Shown: positions 24,798 through 34,094, numbered from the stretch's first letter. The stretch is DNA of 64,000 bases from Leadbetterella sp964423865 (GCA_964423865.1 CAYRGN010000014.1:1-64000), one strand, 5' to 3'. Numbers and translations are program-made. Notes: generated from the letters alone by a model not told the origin.

Positions 24798-25454
24798 ATG
24801 ACTATACATAAAGAAGGTACGGGAACCCTGCTTGTGACCGTTCTGGCACTGCTTCTTATTAACGGTGCCGCCTGCTACTTTGCCCCTGACAGCAAGATAC
24901 TCCATACTTTGCTGTGGATAGGCAGCGCTATTTTCTTCCTGATCGTCCTGCAATTTTTCCGTAAACCTACAAGAAAAACACCAATAAATCCGCATCATAT
25001 CATTGCCCCCGCTGACGGTAAAGTGGTCGTCATAGAAGAAGTAACGGAAACCGAATACTTCGGTGATAAGCGGATACAGGTGTCTATTTTCATGTCTCCC
25101 CTCAATGTACACATCAACTTTAACCCGCTCTCCGGCCTTGTTTCCTATTTCAAATACCACCCGGGGAAATACCTGGTAGCCTGGCACCCGAAAAGCAGTA
25201 CGGAAAACGAAAGAACCACCATTGTAACCCGCCACGAGAACGGCACGGAAATCCTTTTCCGGCAAATTGCGGGCGCCCTGGCCCGCCGGCTGTGCTGGTA
25301 TGTGGACAAGGGCACGCAGGTGACCCAGGGAGAAGAATTCGGGTTTATCAAATTTGGTTCGAGGATAGACATTTTCCTGCCCCTGACCGCAAAAGTAAAG
25401 GTGAAACTTGACGACCGCCCCGTGGGGGGAGAAACGGTAATCGCGGAACTCTGA
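24798..25454 (+). CDS. psd: Phosphatidylserine decarboxylase proenzyme (short type)
   Basis: Makes phosphatidylethanolamine from phosphatidylserine at the inner membrane. The 218-residue protein has two N-terminal hydrophobic segments (about 10-28 and 34-52), the PADGKVV motif (71-77), and the segment SIFMSPLNVHINF. The self-cleavage site that forms the pyruvoyl group is FGS (186-188), giving a short alpha chain starting at S188. The length is typical of the PSD-A type found in Bacteroidota. It is followed 3 bp later by rnhB. Confidence 0.94.
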   Translation: MTIHKEGTGTLLVTVLALLLINGAACYFAPDSKILHTLLWIGSAIFFLIVLQFFRKPTRKTPINPHHIIAPADGKVVVIEEVTETEYFGDKRIQVSIFMSPLNVHINFNPLSGLVSYFKYHPGKYLVAWHPKSSTENERTTIVTRHENGTEILFRQIAGALARRLCWYVDKGTQVTQGEEFGFIKFGSRIDIFLPLTAKVKVKLDDRPVGGETVIAEL

Positions 25455-25457
25455 TCC

Positions 25458-26036
25458 ATGTTGCTGCGCTGCTACAACCACACCTGCGTGGAAGCAGGTA
25501 TCGATGAAGCGGGAAGAGGGTGCCTCGCCGGGCCTGTGGTGGCTTCGGCCGTGATTCTCCCTCCCGACTATGAGAGCGAGCTACTCAACGATTCCAAACA
25601 ACTCAGCAAAGAAGAAAGAAATTTACTCAGGAAAGAAATCGAAGAAGTAGCGGTGGCCTGGGCCGTAGCCTCCGCCAGCAACCTGGAAATCGACCGCATC
25701 AATATCCTCCAAGCCAGTTTCCTGGCCATGCACAGGGCCGTAGACGCGTTGCAATGCGTACCCGAACACCTGCTGGTAGACGGGAACCGCTTCACGCCCT
25801 ACCCCATGATTCCCCATACTTGCCTGGTAAAAGGCGACTCCCGCTACATGGCCATCGCCGCGGCATCCGTACTGGCCAAGACCCACCGCGACGAGATCAT
25901 GGAGAGCCTTGCCCTGGAATACCCGCATTACCGCTGGGAGCAGAACGCCGGATATCCTACTATTTTTCACCGGAAAGCCATACAGGAACACGGATACACA
26001 CCCCACCACCGGTTGACGTTCCGCGTGCGAGTGTAG
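25458..26036 (+). CDS. rnhB: Ribonuclease HII
   Basis: Removes ribonucleotides from RNA-DNA hybrids. The 192-residue protein has the family motif GIDEAGRGCLAGPVV with catalytic D16 and E17, NDSKQLS (44-50), the LLVDGN aspartate (D108) and the KGDSRYMAIAAASVLAK motif. It sits 3 bp after psd and is probably co-transcribed with it. Confidence 0.95.
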   Translation: MLLRCYNHTCVEAGIDEAGRGCLAGPVVASAVILPPDYESELLNDSKQLSKEERNLLRKEIEEVAVAWAVASASNLEIDRINILQASFLAMHRAVDALQCVPEHLLVDGNRFTPYPMIPHTCLVKGDSRYMAIAAASVLAKTHRDEIMESLALEYPHYRWEQNAGYPTIFHRKAIQEHGYTPHHRLTFRVRV

Positions 26037-26044
26037 TGTATCAA

Positions 26045-26137
26045 TGGTCAATGATTAATGGTTAAGACCAATGTGTCCTTGCCATCCATCATTAACCATT
26101 AACCATTAACAATTAACCATTAACCATTAACCATTAA
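26045..26137. repeat. ATTAACC heptamer repeat with inverted copies
   Basis: Several 7-bp units of ATTAACC (26091-26137) face inverted copies (ATTAATGGTTAA, 26055-26065), so the segment can form AT-rich hairpins. A similar block lies at 55975-56088, also between convergent genes. It overlaps the very end of the following minus-strand gene. Confidence 0.75.
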
Positions 26138-26535
26138 AACGTGCTATCGTGTACCACCACCTTAGTCCACAGATGGGAAAAGTTCTTGATGGCTTCGAGG
26201 TGAATAGGGTGGTTTTCGTACACCCCCACATCTTTCAGGGAATCAAAAATAACGATCAGGTTATAGGAGAAGGAATTATCTACCACAGGCCGGGGATTGG
26301 TAGCCGCGGGCTTCCCGTAACTCAATGATTTTATACCGGGAATACGCTTGAGTTCTTCGAAGAAGTCGGCAAACTTTTCCCGTTCATCGTCTGTCAGATC
26401 TTCTCTCAACCAAAAAAGAACATAGTGCACAATTCCACTAAGCTCCGGAAGCTCATTTTCTTTTTTACACGACTGAAGGGCCGCAAGCCCACCGCCTGAC
26501 ACCGCCAGACTTCCTACAAAGTTTCTTCTTTTCAT
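26134..26535 (-). CDS. Dabb-domain (stress-responsive A/B barrel) lipoprotein
   Basis: 133-residue protein. The N-terminus MKRRNFVGSLAVSGG combines a twin-arginine signal with a lipobox ending LQSC, so it is probably a Tat-exported lipoprotein. Residues about 33-133 match the Dabb dimeric ferredoxin-like fold: IVHYVLFWLRED at the start, GIKSLSYGKP, and the closing HPIHLEAIKNF. Its biochemical role is unknown. About 170 bp without a gene lies upstream. Confidence 0.85.
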   Translation of the reverse strand: MKRRNFVGSLAVSGGGLAALQSCKKENELPELSGIVHYVLFWLREDLTDDEREKFADFFEELKRIPGIKSLSYGKPAATNPRPVVDNSFSYNLIVIFDSLKDVGVYENHPIHLEAIKNFSHLWTKVVVHDSTF

Positions 26536-26708
26536 TATATTTCAATTTTAGCTTTCAGCCTTCAGCCGCACGGCGTACCGCTTTGAACTATAGGTTTTCG
26601 GACGGAAAGATAGGAATTTTTGTACAATCTCCGCCAATTTTCCTGTTTTTAGTCGTCCTTTCCAAACCTGTGCATTATATTTAGGCACTTTTAAATTTTT
26701 ACTATCCA

Positions 26709-27551
26709 ATGATCCGGTACGTTATCTTCTTCCTGTTTATTTGCCTCCAGGCCTCGGCCCAGATTACAGCGCCCAAAAAAGAATGGAAACCCCTTTTCAA
26801 TAAGAAAAATCTGAACGGTTGGGACATCAAGATCAGAGGGTACGAACTCAACGATAACTACGCGAATACCTTTTCGGTAAAAAAGAAAAAAATGGTGGTC
26901 AACTACGACGGCTATGAGAACTTTGATCAGAATTATGGCCATATCTTCTACAAAACACCTTACTCCTACTACGTGATACGGGTGGAATACCGCTTTGTGG
27001 GCAACCAGGTAAAAGGCGGTGAAGGCTGGGCATTCCGTAACAGCGGCATCATGGTACACGGTCAGCCGGCATCTACTATGCTGAAAGACCAGGATTTCCC
27101 CGTTTCCATTGAAGTACAGTTACTGGGCGGCTCCGAGGGTGAACGTACCACCTGTAACCTTTGTACCCCCGGCACCAATGTAGTATTTAACGGAAAACTG
27201 GATACCCGGCACTGCATCAACTCTACCTCCCCAACCTATTACGGAGACCAATGGGTCACTGCCGAAGTGGAAGTACTCGGTGATTCCCTCATCCGGCATT
27301 ATGTTAACGGAGAAAAAGTATTGGAATATACCCAACCCCAGATAGGCGGAGGCAACGTAAACCCGGTAGATCCTTCGGTAAAAAAAGACGGCCTCCTGCT
27401 TCAGGAAGGAACCATCTCCCTACAAAGCGAAAGCCACCCGGTAGAGTTCCGGAAAGTGGAGCTGCTCAACCTCAAAGGCTGCATGGATCCCCGGGCCAAA
27501 AATTACCGGTCCTACTTCGTGAAAGAAGACAATTCGCTCTGTAAGTACTAG
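26709..27551 (+). CDS. Secreted DUF1080 (3-keto-disaccharide hydrolase-like) protein
   Basis: 280-residue protein with a Sec signal (about 1-18, ending ASAQ) and a DUF1080 β-sandwich: KPLFNKKNLNGWDIKI at the start, NSGIMVHG, and IEVQLLGG near the middle. DUF1080 proteins are LamG-like and include 3-keto-disaccharide hydrolases; the substrate here is unknown. The last ~30 residues (CMDPRAKNYRSYF...C) form a small Cys-containing tail. The stop overlaps the convergent sulP stop by 4 bp. Confidence 0.85.
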   Translation: MIRYVIFFLFICLQASAQITAPKKEWKPLFNKKNLNGWDIKIRGYELNDNYANTFSVKKKKMVVNYDGYENFDQNYGHIFYKTPYSYYVIRVEYRFVGNQVKGGEGWAFRNSGIMVHGQPASTMLKDQDFPVSIEVQLLGGSEGERTTCNLCTPGTNVVFNGKLDTRHCINSTSPTYYGDQWVTAEVEVLGDSLIRHYVNGEKVLEYTQPQIGGGNVNPVDPSVKKDGLLLQEGTISLQSESHPVEFRKVELLNLKGCMDPRAKNYRSYFVKEDNSLCKY

Positions 27552-29461
27552 ATTTTAGCCTGATCATTCAGCCACCTCAGCGACTGATCAAAGGTGGGAA
27601 ATACCTGTTCCCGGGGAATCACATTGGGAATAATTTCGATTTTGGAGACCAGGTAGCGGGGTTGTGCCTGCAATCCGATCAGCAATACCACTTTCCCCCT
27701 GCGTTTCAGGTCGGCCAGGATATCTTCCAGGGTATACAACCCGCTCTGGTCGATATAGGGTACGCGGTCCATCCGGATGATCACGTACTCCAGGTTAGGC
27801 GGAAGCTGGCTGTACAAATTTTTCAGTTCATTGGTATAGCCGAAAAAAATAGGCCCGTCGAGGCGTTTGACGTACACTTTCCGCATCAGGTCAACCGATA
27901 AACCCGCTTCGTCTTCCCACGGCAGCTGCTTAAGCTGGTCCAGGCTCTGGATCTGGGAACGGTCTGCAGAGATTTCCCCCATCTTTTTCATAAAGATTAA
28001 GGCGGAAATGATCAGGCCTACACCTACCGCCACCACCAGGTCCCAGAAGATGGTCAGGAACATCACTAAAAACATCACAAAAACATCACCGATGGGCATT
28101 TTATTGATGGCGCGAAGACCTTTGTAATCCATAATTCCGATGCCCACCGTAATCAGCACTCCGGCCAGCACGGCAAAGGGAATCCGCGATGCTGCGGGCG
28201 CCAGAATGAGTAATATGCTCAAAAGGAGAAGAGATGCGACAACCCCGGAAAGCCGGGTTTTCCCTCCCGTTCTCATGTTCAGCAAGGTACGGATCGTGGC
28301 GCTAGCGCCGGGGATTCCCCCAAACAGCGCGGCCATACCGTTCCCCACCCCCTGAGAGATCAGCTCCTGGCTGCTGTTATGGCGGGTGTGGGTCATGTTA
28401 TCCACAATCACAGAAGTCAGCAGGGAGTCAATAGACCCCAGCAACGCCAGGGAAAAAATAGCGATCAGGTGGGGACGAATAGCCTGGAAGCTAAAGTCGG
28501 TAAAAAGAGAAGCCTGAAACTCAGGAAAGCCCCGGGGAATTTCGGAAATGGTATTCAGCTTCACTCCCGTAAAAATGGCGATCAGGGTCACCACTACCAA
28601 AGCCACCAGCGTATTGGGAAGGCTGGAGGCAATCTGCTTCATGGCCCGAAACACCGGCCATCGCCCCGGAAGATAGCTCAGCACTTTTCGAAACCCGTAG
28701 ATCACCGCCACCGTCATACTTACAAACAGAAATTCCATCCAGTTGATATTCTGAACCCCCCGGTCAATGTTCCGGATCACCCCCCAGGTAGATTTCACCT
28801 GGGCTTTGGATATAGCCCTGGCTTCTGCAAGGATATCTTCTTCGGTAATGTTTCGGGCCTGCCTTACCTTTTCCTCAATACTGATCAGGTCGGTCTTGCT
28901 CAGGTTTTCGGCCGATTTTAATTCCTGGAATACCTGTCCCATCAACTGAGATTCAGCATGAATACGGTTCTTCTCCAGTAATACGGGGTCTTCCGACGCC
29001 ACATAACCGAGCAGAGGAAAAACCTGTGTAATGATAATGATCACGCCGATACCCGTCATAAAACCCGAAACCACCGGGTAGGGTATATATTTAATGTATT
29101 TGCCTACGCCTACAATCCCCAGCACCACCTGGAGCATTCCGGCCATAAAAAAGATAAAGAAGATAGAAGGAAGGGCGCGCTGCACATCACCGTCAACCCC
29201 CTGGATCACCTGGGAAATCACCACCACACTTACCGCGGTCATGGGTGCGGTCGGGCCGCTGATCTGCGGCTGGGTAGAGCAGAACAGCGAAGCAAAAAAG
29301 CCAATGAAAATGGCTCCGGTCAGACCGGCGGCTGCACCCAGACCCGACTGCTCGCCAAAAGCCAGCGCCAGTGGCAGGGCTACTATGCCTGCCGTGATTC
29401 CGCCAAAAAAGTCGCCCCGGACATGCTCAAAACTCAGGTATTTTTCCTTGTGAGCGGTCAT
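27548..29461 (-). CDS. SulP-family anion transporter with STAS domain
   Basis: 637-residue inner-membrane transporter. The N-terminal FFGGITAGIVALPLALAFG is the SulP signature, and about 10-12 membrane segments run to residue ~500. The C-terminal STAS domain (about 525-630) has the conserved YIDQSGLYTLEDIL region. A soluble ~75-residue insertion at about 165-235, with EEDILAEARAISKAQ, separates two membrane blocks. Members carry sulfate, bicarbonate or dicarboxylates; the substrate cannot be read here. Confidence 0.9.
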   Translation of the reverse strand: MTAHKEKYLSFEHVRGDFFGGITAGIVALPLALAFGEQSGLGAAAGLTGAIFIGFFASLFCSTQPQISGPTAPMTAVSVVVISQVIQGVDGDVQRALPSIFFIFFMAGMLQVVLGIVGVGKYIKYIPYPVVSGFMTGIGVIIIITQVFPLLGYVASEDPVLLEKNRIHAESQLMGQVFQELKSAENLSKTDLISIEEKVRQARNITEEDILAEARAISKAQVKSTWGVIRNIDRGVQNINWMEFLFVSMTVAVIYGFRKVLSYLPGRWPVFRAMKQIASSLPNTLVALVVVTLIAIFTGVKLNTISEIPRGFPEFQASLFTDFSFQAIRPHLIAIFSLALLGSIDSLLTSVIVDNMTHTRHNSSQELISQGVGNGMAALFGGIPGASATIRTLLNMRTGGKTRLSGVVASLLLLSILLILAPAASRIPFAVLAGVLITVGIGIMDYKGLRAINKMPIGDVFVMFLVMFLTIFWDLVVAVGVGLIISALIFMKKMGEISADRSQIQSLDQLKQLPWEDEAGLSVDLMRKVYVKRLDGPIFFGYTNELKNLYSQLPPNLEYVIIRMDRVPYIDQSGLYTLEDILADLKRRGKVVLLIGLQAQPRYLVSKIEIIPNVIPREQVFPTFDQSLRWLNDQAKI

Positions 29462-29609
29462 TTTTTACGGTTCAATGTTGTATCCTGTTTCGAATCGACA
29501 AGTTACGTATTTTTTCCGGTTCTTTTTTCGGGCGTTTCTCCCCCGATTAAAAAAATGTTTATATTTACCCCCACTGACCTTAAATACTTAACTTGCTTAT
29601 TACATTCCC

Positions 29610-31094
29610 ATGAAACTGATCGCCGCCATTGACCAGGGTACCACCAGCACCCGGTGCATATTTTTCAACAAAAAGGGGGAGATCGTCTCCATGGCCCAGA
29701 AAGAACACCGCCAGATCTTTCCCCAGCCGGGTTGGGTGGAGCATGATCCTGTGGAGATTTCCAAAAATACCCTGGAAGTGATTGCCCAGGCGCGCATCAA
29801 TAAAAACATCGCTCTTCACCAGATTGTGGCCTGTGGAATCACCAACCAAAGGGAAACCACCGTGATCTGGAACAAAAAAACAGGGAAGCCCTACTACAAC
29901 GCCCTGGTTTGGCAAGACACCCGCGTAGGTGACCTGGCCGCCGAACTGGAAAAAAACACAGGATCGGCCTATTTCAGAGAAAGAACCGGCCTCCCCATTT
30001 CCACGTATTTCAGCAGCCTGAAGATTGCCTGGCTCCTGGAAAACGTACCCGGGCTGCGGGAAGATGCCGAAAACGGACTCGCCCTTTTTGGCAATATGGA
30101 TACCTATACGGTCTGGAACCTGACCCGCGGCGCCCTTCACATTACGGATGTCACCAATGCCTCCCGCACCCAGCTGATGAACCTGGAAACCCTGGACTGG
30201 GACCGGGAAATCCTTTCCCAACTCCGGATCCCGGAGGCTATCCTGCCCGAAATACGATCGAGCTCCGAAGTGTACGCCCCGGTTACGGCTGAACCCCTGG
30301 CGAGTATCCCCCTGGCCGGTATCCTCGGCGACCAGCAGGCCGCCCTCGTAGGCCAAACCTGCTTCCAACCGGGGGAAGCCAAAAATACCTACGGTACCGG
30401 TTGTTTCATGCTGCTCAATACCGGTGAAAAGATTGTACCCTCCACCCATGGCCTCCTCACTACGGTAGCTTACCGCTTCGGAAGCGAAAAAGCCCATTAT
30501 GCGCTGGAAGGCTCGGTGGCGGTCACCGGCTCTCTCGTGCAATGGCTGAGAGATAACCTGGGCCTCATCCAAAACAGCCAGGACATCGAAGCCCTGGCCC
30601 AAACCGTGGAAGACAACGGAGGCGCTTACTTTGTACCCGCCTTTTCAGGCTTATACGCGCCCTACTGGGAGTCTTCCGCCCGCGGGGTGATCGCCGGACT
30701 TACCCGGTTTGTCCACAAAGGCCATATCGCCCGGGCCGTACTCGAAGCCACCGCCTACCAGACCCTCGATGTACTCCGGGCCATGGAAAAAGACGCCGGC
30801 ATTACCCTCACTTCCCTGAAAGTAGACGGGGGCATGGTAGTCAATGAACTGCTGATGCAGTTCCAGGCCGATATGCTCCACGTACCGGTGATACGGCCGG
30901 TGATGATCGAAACCACCGCCCTGGGGGCCGCTTATGCCGCCGGACTCGCCACCGGATTCTGGGAAACCCGAGAAGAATTAAAGGAAAACTGGGGAAAAGA
31001 CAAGGAATGGCAGCCAGGCATGCCCGCTGAAACCCGTGAGAAATACACGCACGGGTGGAAGAAAGCTATAGAAAGATCGAGGGGGTGGGAGTAG
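29610..31094 (+). CDS. glpK: Glycerol kinase
   Basis: Phosphorylates glycerol to sn-glycerol-3-phosphate with ATP. The 494-residue FGGY-family protein has the N-terminal phosphate loop AIDQGTTSTRC (5-15), the GITNQRETT substrate segment, and the YGTGCFMLLNTG second phosphate motif. It stands alone, with no glpF or glpD beside it. A TATATTTA element about 55 bp upstream is a possible -7 box. Confidence 0.95.
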   Translation: MKLIAAIDQGTTSTRCIFFNKKGEIVSMAQKEHRQIFPQPGWVEHDPVEISKNTLEVIAQARINKNIALHQIVACGITNQRETTVIWNKKTGKPYYNALVWQDTRVGDLAAELEKNTGSAYFRERTGLPISTYFSSLKIAWLLENVPGLREDAENGLALFGNMDTYTVWNLTRGALHITDVTNASRTQLMNLETLDWDREILSQLRIPEAILPEIRSSSEVYAPVTAEPLASIPLAGILGDQQAALVGQTCFQPGEAKNTYGTGCFMLLNTGEKIVPSTHGLLTTVAYRFGSEKAHYALEGSVAVTGSLVQWLRDNLGLIQNSQDIEALAQTVEDNGGAYFVPAFSGLYAPYWESSARGVIAGLTRFVHKGHIARAVLEATAYQTLDVLRAMEKDAGITLTSLKVDGGMVVNELLMQFQADMLHVPVIRPVMIETTALGAAYAAGLATGFWETREELKENWGKDKEWQPGMPAETREKYTHGWKKAIERSRGWE

Positions 31095-31123
31095 GAGTTC
31101 CGAGTGGAGAGTGCCGAGTAGTA

Positions 31124-31193
31124 CCCTTCGACAAGCTCAGGGTGACAATGGGTACGTATTGGGTGCTACTGTCACCCTGAGCTTGTCGAAGGG
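31124..31193. repeat. 24-bp perfect inverted repeat (REP-like)
   Basis: Arms at 31124-31147 and 31170-31193 are perfect reverse complements (left arm begins CCCTTCGACAAGCTCAGGG) with a 22-bp loop. The same core, CTTCGACAGGCTCAGGGTGAC, recurs around 42780 and 42980-43000. The rest of the 254-bp gap contains short GTAATTCGTAATT-type repeats and no gene. Confidence 0.85.
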
Positions 31194-31348
31194 CACGAGC
31201 TGTCGAAGCCCGAGTAATTCGTAATTTCCAATTCGTACTTGATCTTTCCGTAATTCGTAATTTTTAATTCGTAATTGAACTTTCTTCCGCATCCCCTAAC
31301 AATCTCCTCCAGAAACCTTTAACTTTGCCGGGCTAAAAATTACAGCCC

Positions 31349-32581
31349 TTGAAAAACTCGTCCAAAGGATTATTCTTCATACTGATTACAGTACTGATCG
31401 ATGTGGTCGGCATTGGCCTGATTATTCCCATTATGCCGGCCCTTTTCCAGGAGCTGACCGGTGGCACGGTGAGTGAGTCGTCTACCTATTCCGCTTACCT
31501 GGTTTTCGTGTACGCCCTTATGCAGTTTGTTTGTTCGCCCATCATGGGCGGGCTGAGCGACCGGTACGGACGGCGACCCGTACTTCTTCTCTCCCTCTTC
31601 GGTTTCGGGGTGAATTACATTTTTATGGCGCTTTCGCCCACCATCGGCTGGCTGTTTGTGGGTCGTGTCATTGCCGGCATTACCGGCGCCAGCTTTTCAG
31701 CGGCCAATGCCTACATTGCCGATGTAACGCCCTTTGAAAAACGCGCCCAGAGCTTCGGACTGGTGGGCGCCATGTTCGGACTGGGCTTTATCATAGGGCC
31801 CGCCCTGGGTGGGATACTGGGAGAAATGGGTACCCGGATGCCGTTTTATGTGGCCGCGGGCCTCTCCCTTGCCAACTGGCTGTACGGCTACTTTTTCCTT
31901 CCCGAATCGCTTTCTCCCGAGAAACGCCGGGAATTTAACTTCCGCCGGGCCAACCCCGTGGGGAGTGTACTGAACCTCCGGAAAAACCCTTTTGTTTTCT
32001 CCCTCACCACCGCCCTCTTCCTTGTTTATGTGTCGGGCTTCGCCACCCAGGGCACCTGGTCTTTCTATACCATTGAAAAATTCGGCTGGAGTGAGGCCGA
32101 GATCGGACTTTCCCTCGCCTTCCTGGGCTTGCTGGCCGCGGCGGTGCAGGGCGGACTCATCCGGTACACCATTCCGCGAATCGGCCAGGAGAAATCCCTT
32201 TTCCTCGGGTTAACCATGAACAGCCTGGGACTTCTGGGCTTCGGACTGGCCTCCCAAAGCTGGATACTGTATGTCGTTATGGTATTTAACGCCATCAGCG
32301 GACTCGCGAACCCGGCTTTCCAGGGCATCATTTCCAGCCATGTTCCACCGAATGAACAGGGAGAACTCCAGGGCGGCCTCACCAGCCTGATGAGTATCGC
32401 GGCCATTATCGGCCAACCCCTGATGCTGGGCTTATTCCGGACCTTTACCCGAGAAAATGCCCCCGTTTACTTCCCCGGAATGCCTTTTCTGGCAGGAAGC
32501 CTCCTCAGTACCGTCAGCATTATCCTGGCCTTCCGGATAATCTACAAGAAAAATATACCGAAAGTTGCACAAGATAATTAA
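31349..32581 (+). CDS. TCR/Tet-family MFS transporter
   Basis: 410-residue major facilitator protein with about 12 membrane segments. The motif A region is GGLSDRYGRRPVLL, and motif C-like GPALGGILGE follows the fifth segment. Strongest resemblance is to TetA-like drug-proton antiporters, although chromosomal relatives in Bacteroidota rarely confer tetracycline resistance and the substrate is unknown. The start codon appears to be TTG (31349). The 3' end of the gene contains the -33 element of the tRNA-Trp promoter. Confidence 0.88.
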   Translation: MKNSSKGLFFILITVLIDVVGIGLIIPIMPALFQELTGGTVSESSTYSAYLVFVYALMQFVCSPIMGGLSDRYGRRPVLLLSLFGFGVNYIFMALSPTIGWLFVGRVIAGITGASFSAANAYIADVTPFEKRAQSFGLVGAMFGLGFIIGPALGGILGEMGTRMPFYVAAGLSLANWLYGYFFLPESLSPEKRREFNFRRANPVGSVLNLRKNPFVFSLTTALFLVYVSGFATQGTWSFYTIEKFGWSEAEIGLSLAFLGLLAAAVQGGLIRYTIPRIGQEKSLFLGLTMNSLGLLGFGLASQSWILYVVMVFNAISGLANPAFQGIISSHVPPNEQGELQGGLTSLMSIAAIIGQPLMLGLFRTFTRENAPVYFPGMPFLAGSLLSTVSIILAFRIIYKKNIPKVAQDN

Positions 32582-32595
32582 TATCACTAAATTTG
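32565..32595 (+). promoter_or_regulatory. Promoter of the tRNA-Trp-secE-nusG operon
   Basis: TTG (32565-32567) followed 20 bp later by TAAATTTG (32588-32595), a perfect TAnnTTTG. Both spacing and sequence fit the Bacteroidota primary sigma factor. The -33 part lies inside the upstream transporter gene, and the tRNA starts 11 bp after the -7 box. Confidence 0.7.
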
Positions 32596-32606
32596 CACCC
32601 CGATCT

Positions 32607-32677
32607 ACAGGTATAGTTTAAAGGTAGAACTGCGGTCTCCAAAACCGTCGGTCTGGGTTCGAGTCCTAGTACCTGTG
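32607..32677 (+). tRNA. tRNA-Trp (CCA anticodon)
   Basis: 71-nt cloverleaf. The acceptor stem ACAGGTA pairs with TACCTGT, and G is the discriminator. The anticodon arm is TGCGGTCTCCAAAACCGT with loop CTCCAAA, giving anticodon CCA. The T-arm contains GGTTCGAGTCC. CCA is not encoded at the 3' end. It precedes secE, the usual Bacteroidota order. Confidence 0.96.
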
Positions 32678-32711
32678 CAAAAAACATTTTTCCTTAAACA
32701 AAAGGATACGT

Positions 32712-32903
32712 ATGAATAAAGTTATTCAATTCTCGAAAGACTCCTGGCACGAAATCACAAAAGAAGTTACGTGGCCTTCGTGGAGTGCGCTTCAATCCAG
32801 TGCTACCCTGGTGCTGATTGCGTCTATTATTTTTGCTTTGGTGGTAGGAGGCATTGACTTCCTGATTACCAACACCCTGGAGTTTTTGCTAGAATCAATC
32901 TGA
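32712..32903 (+). CDS. secE: Preprotein translocase subunit SecE
   Basis: 63-residue single-span protein: an amphipathic N-terminal helix (FSKDSWHEITKEVTWPSWSAL) with the conserved EVTWPSW motif, then one membrane helix (about 28-55). It is part of the SecYEG channel. It lies between tRNA-Trp and nusG, as in most bacteria. Confidence 0.97.
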   Translation: MNKVIQFSKDSWHEITKEVTWPSWSALQSSATLVLIASIIFALVVGGIDFLITNTLEFLLESI

Positions 32904-32913
32904 TATATCATCT

Positions 32914-33468
32914 ATGAGTGATTTCAACTGGTATGTGGTCAGAGCTGTTTCGCAGCAGGAAAAAAAGATAAAAAACTATATCGAGAATGAGGCGGCAAGA
33001 AGAAAGCTTACCGACTTCATTCCGGAAGTACTTATCCCCACAGAGAAAATAATTGAAGTAAGAAACGGGAAAAAGAGGGTAAGAGAGAAAAACTTCTTCC
33101 CCGGCTACATCCTGGTGAATGCCGACCTGAATAACGGGGAGGTGCTTCACCTGATCAAAAGCATTCCCGGCGTGATCGGCTTCTTAGGAAAAAACGGAGG
33201 CGCCTCCATTGAACCCGAGCCTTTGCGCCAGTCTGAAGTGAACCGTATCCTGGGTGTACAGGAAACCTCACAGGAAGAATCCGTTGATTCCGGCATGTCG
33301 TTTATAGCCGGCGAGACCGTTAAAGTAATTGACGGCCCTTTCAATGGTTTTGAGGGTACCGTGGAAGAAATTTACGACGAGAAAAAGAAACTCAGCGTAA
33401 GCGTGAAAATCTTCGGAAGAAGTACTCCGGTAGAACTGGGATACCTGCAGGTAGAGAAACTACAATAA
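32914..33468 (+). CDS. nusG: Transcription termination/antitermination protein NusG
   Basis: 184-residue NusG. The NGN domain starts WYVVRAVSQQEKKIKNYIE and includes FFPGYILV; the C-terminal KOW domain (about 130-184) has GETVKVIDGPFNGFEGTVEEI. It binds RNA polymerase, reducing pausing and coupling transcription to translation or Rho. It starts 10 bp after secE. A terminator follows, and the usual rplK-rplA genes do not. Confidence 0.97.
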   Translation: MSDFNWYVVRAVSQQEKKIKNYIENEAARRKLTDFIPEVLIPTEKIIEVRNGKKRVREKNFFPGYILVNADLNNGEVLHLIKSIPGVIGFLGKNGGASIEPEPLRQSEVNRILGVQETSQEESVDSGMSFIAGETVKVIDGPFNGFEGTVEEIYDEKKKLSVSVKIFGRSTPVELGYLQVEKLQ

Positions 33469-33491
33469 TCTTATATACTTTTACAAAGGAG

Positions 33492-33525
33492 AAGCCGCCG
33501 GGGAAACCCGACGGCTTTTTTCATT
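33492..33525 (+). terminator. Rho-independent terminator after nusG
   Basis: Stem AAGCCGCCGGG with CCCGACGGCTT (11-bp arms, one mismatch) closed by a GAAA loop and followed by a T-run. It lies 24 bp after the nusG stop and should end the secE-nusG transcript. The following ~200 bp to the next gene holds its promoter and nothing else I can support. Confidence 0.88.
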
Positions 33526-33694
33526 AACTCCTGTAACTTTTCACCATTTCAAAAGTTTTTATAGCAGGATGCAACCTTGGAGCTTTGCCCCGCATCTTTT
33601 ACCTGAAAGCTATTACAAAACCTGTTTTTTATCCATTCAAAAACCAAATCCGACCATTCAACCAGAAATGCTTTTCTGATAAAATGTACGGAAT

Positions 33695-33702
33695 TAATTT
33701 TG
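33695..33702 (+). promoter_or_regulatory. Promoter -7 element of the secreted-protein gene
   Basis: TAATTTTG is a perfect match to TAnnTTTG, 32 bp upstream of the ATG at 33735. No clear -33 TTTG stands 19-21 bp before it. Confidence 0.5.
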
Positions 33703-33734
33703 AAACGAAAAAGCAATAAAACTTACTTAAAATT

Positions 33735-34094
33735 ATGAAAAAGCTATTTAAGACCTTCGCCGTACTGGCGATCAGCAGCACTTTGGCCTTTGCTAACGCA
33801 AAACCTGCCTCTTTCCAAGTGGGGATGTACAATGTACATAATACGCATACTCTCAAAGTATTCGTGAACAAAGAATCTACGGATGTGCTACGATTAGAAA
33901 TCAAAGACACCCAGGGAAAAGTGATTCATTCGGAAAACATAGGCAAAAACAAACAGAAGATGGGAATCAGCCTTAATCTTTCAAACCTGGAGTCCGGTGA
34001 TTACACCCTTGAGTTGTCTGATAAGACTTCTACATTCACCAAAGACATCCGGCTTGAAAAAGAGCAGAAAGAAGAGTTAAAAATTGTTATTTAG
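33735..34094 (+). CDS. Small secreted β-sandwich protein (DUF3244-like)
   Basis: 119-residue protein with a clear Sec signal (MKKLFKTFAVLAISS, cleavage near AFANA). The mature part looks like a single Ig-like β-sandwich of the DUF3244 or Por-tail type: LKVFVNKESTDVLRLEIKD, DTQGKVIHS, LESGDYTLEL. The function is unknown. It is monocistronic, between the nusG terminator and the convergent gldG. Confidence 0.72.
   Translation: MKKLFKTFAVLAISSTLAFANAKPASFQVGMYNVHNTHTLKVFVNKESTDVLRLEIKDTQGKVIHSENIGKNKQKMGISLNLSNLESGDYTLELSDKTSTFTKDIRLEKEQKEELKIVI

Noticed and set aside
31349..32581. A tetracycline resistance gene
   Set aside because: It belongs to the TCR/Tet transporter group, but nothing shows mobility or resistance, so only a transporter call is supported.
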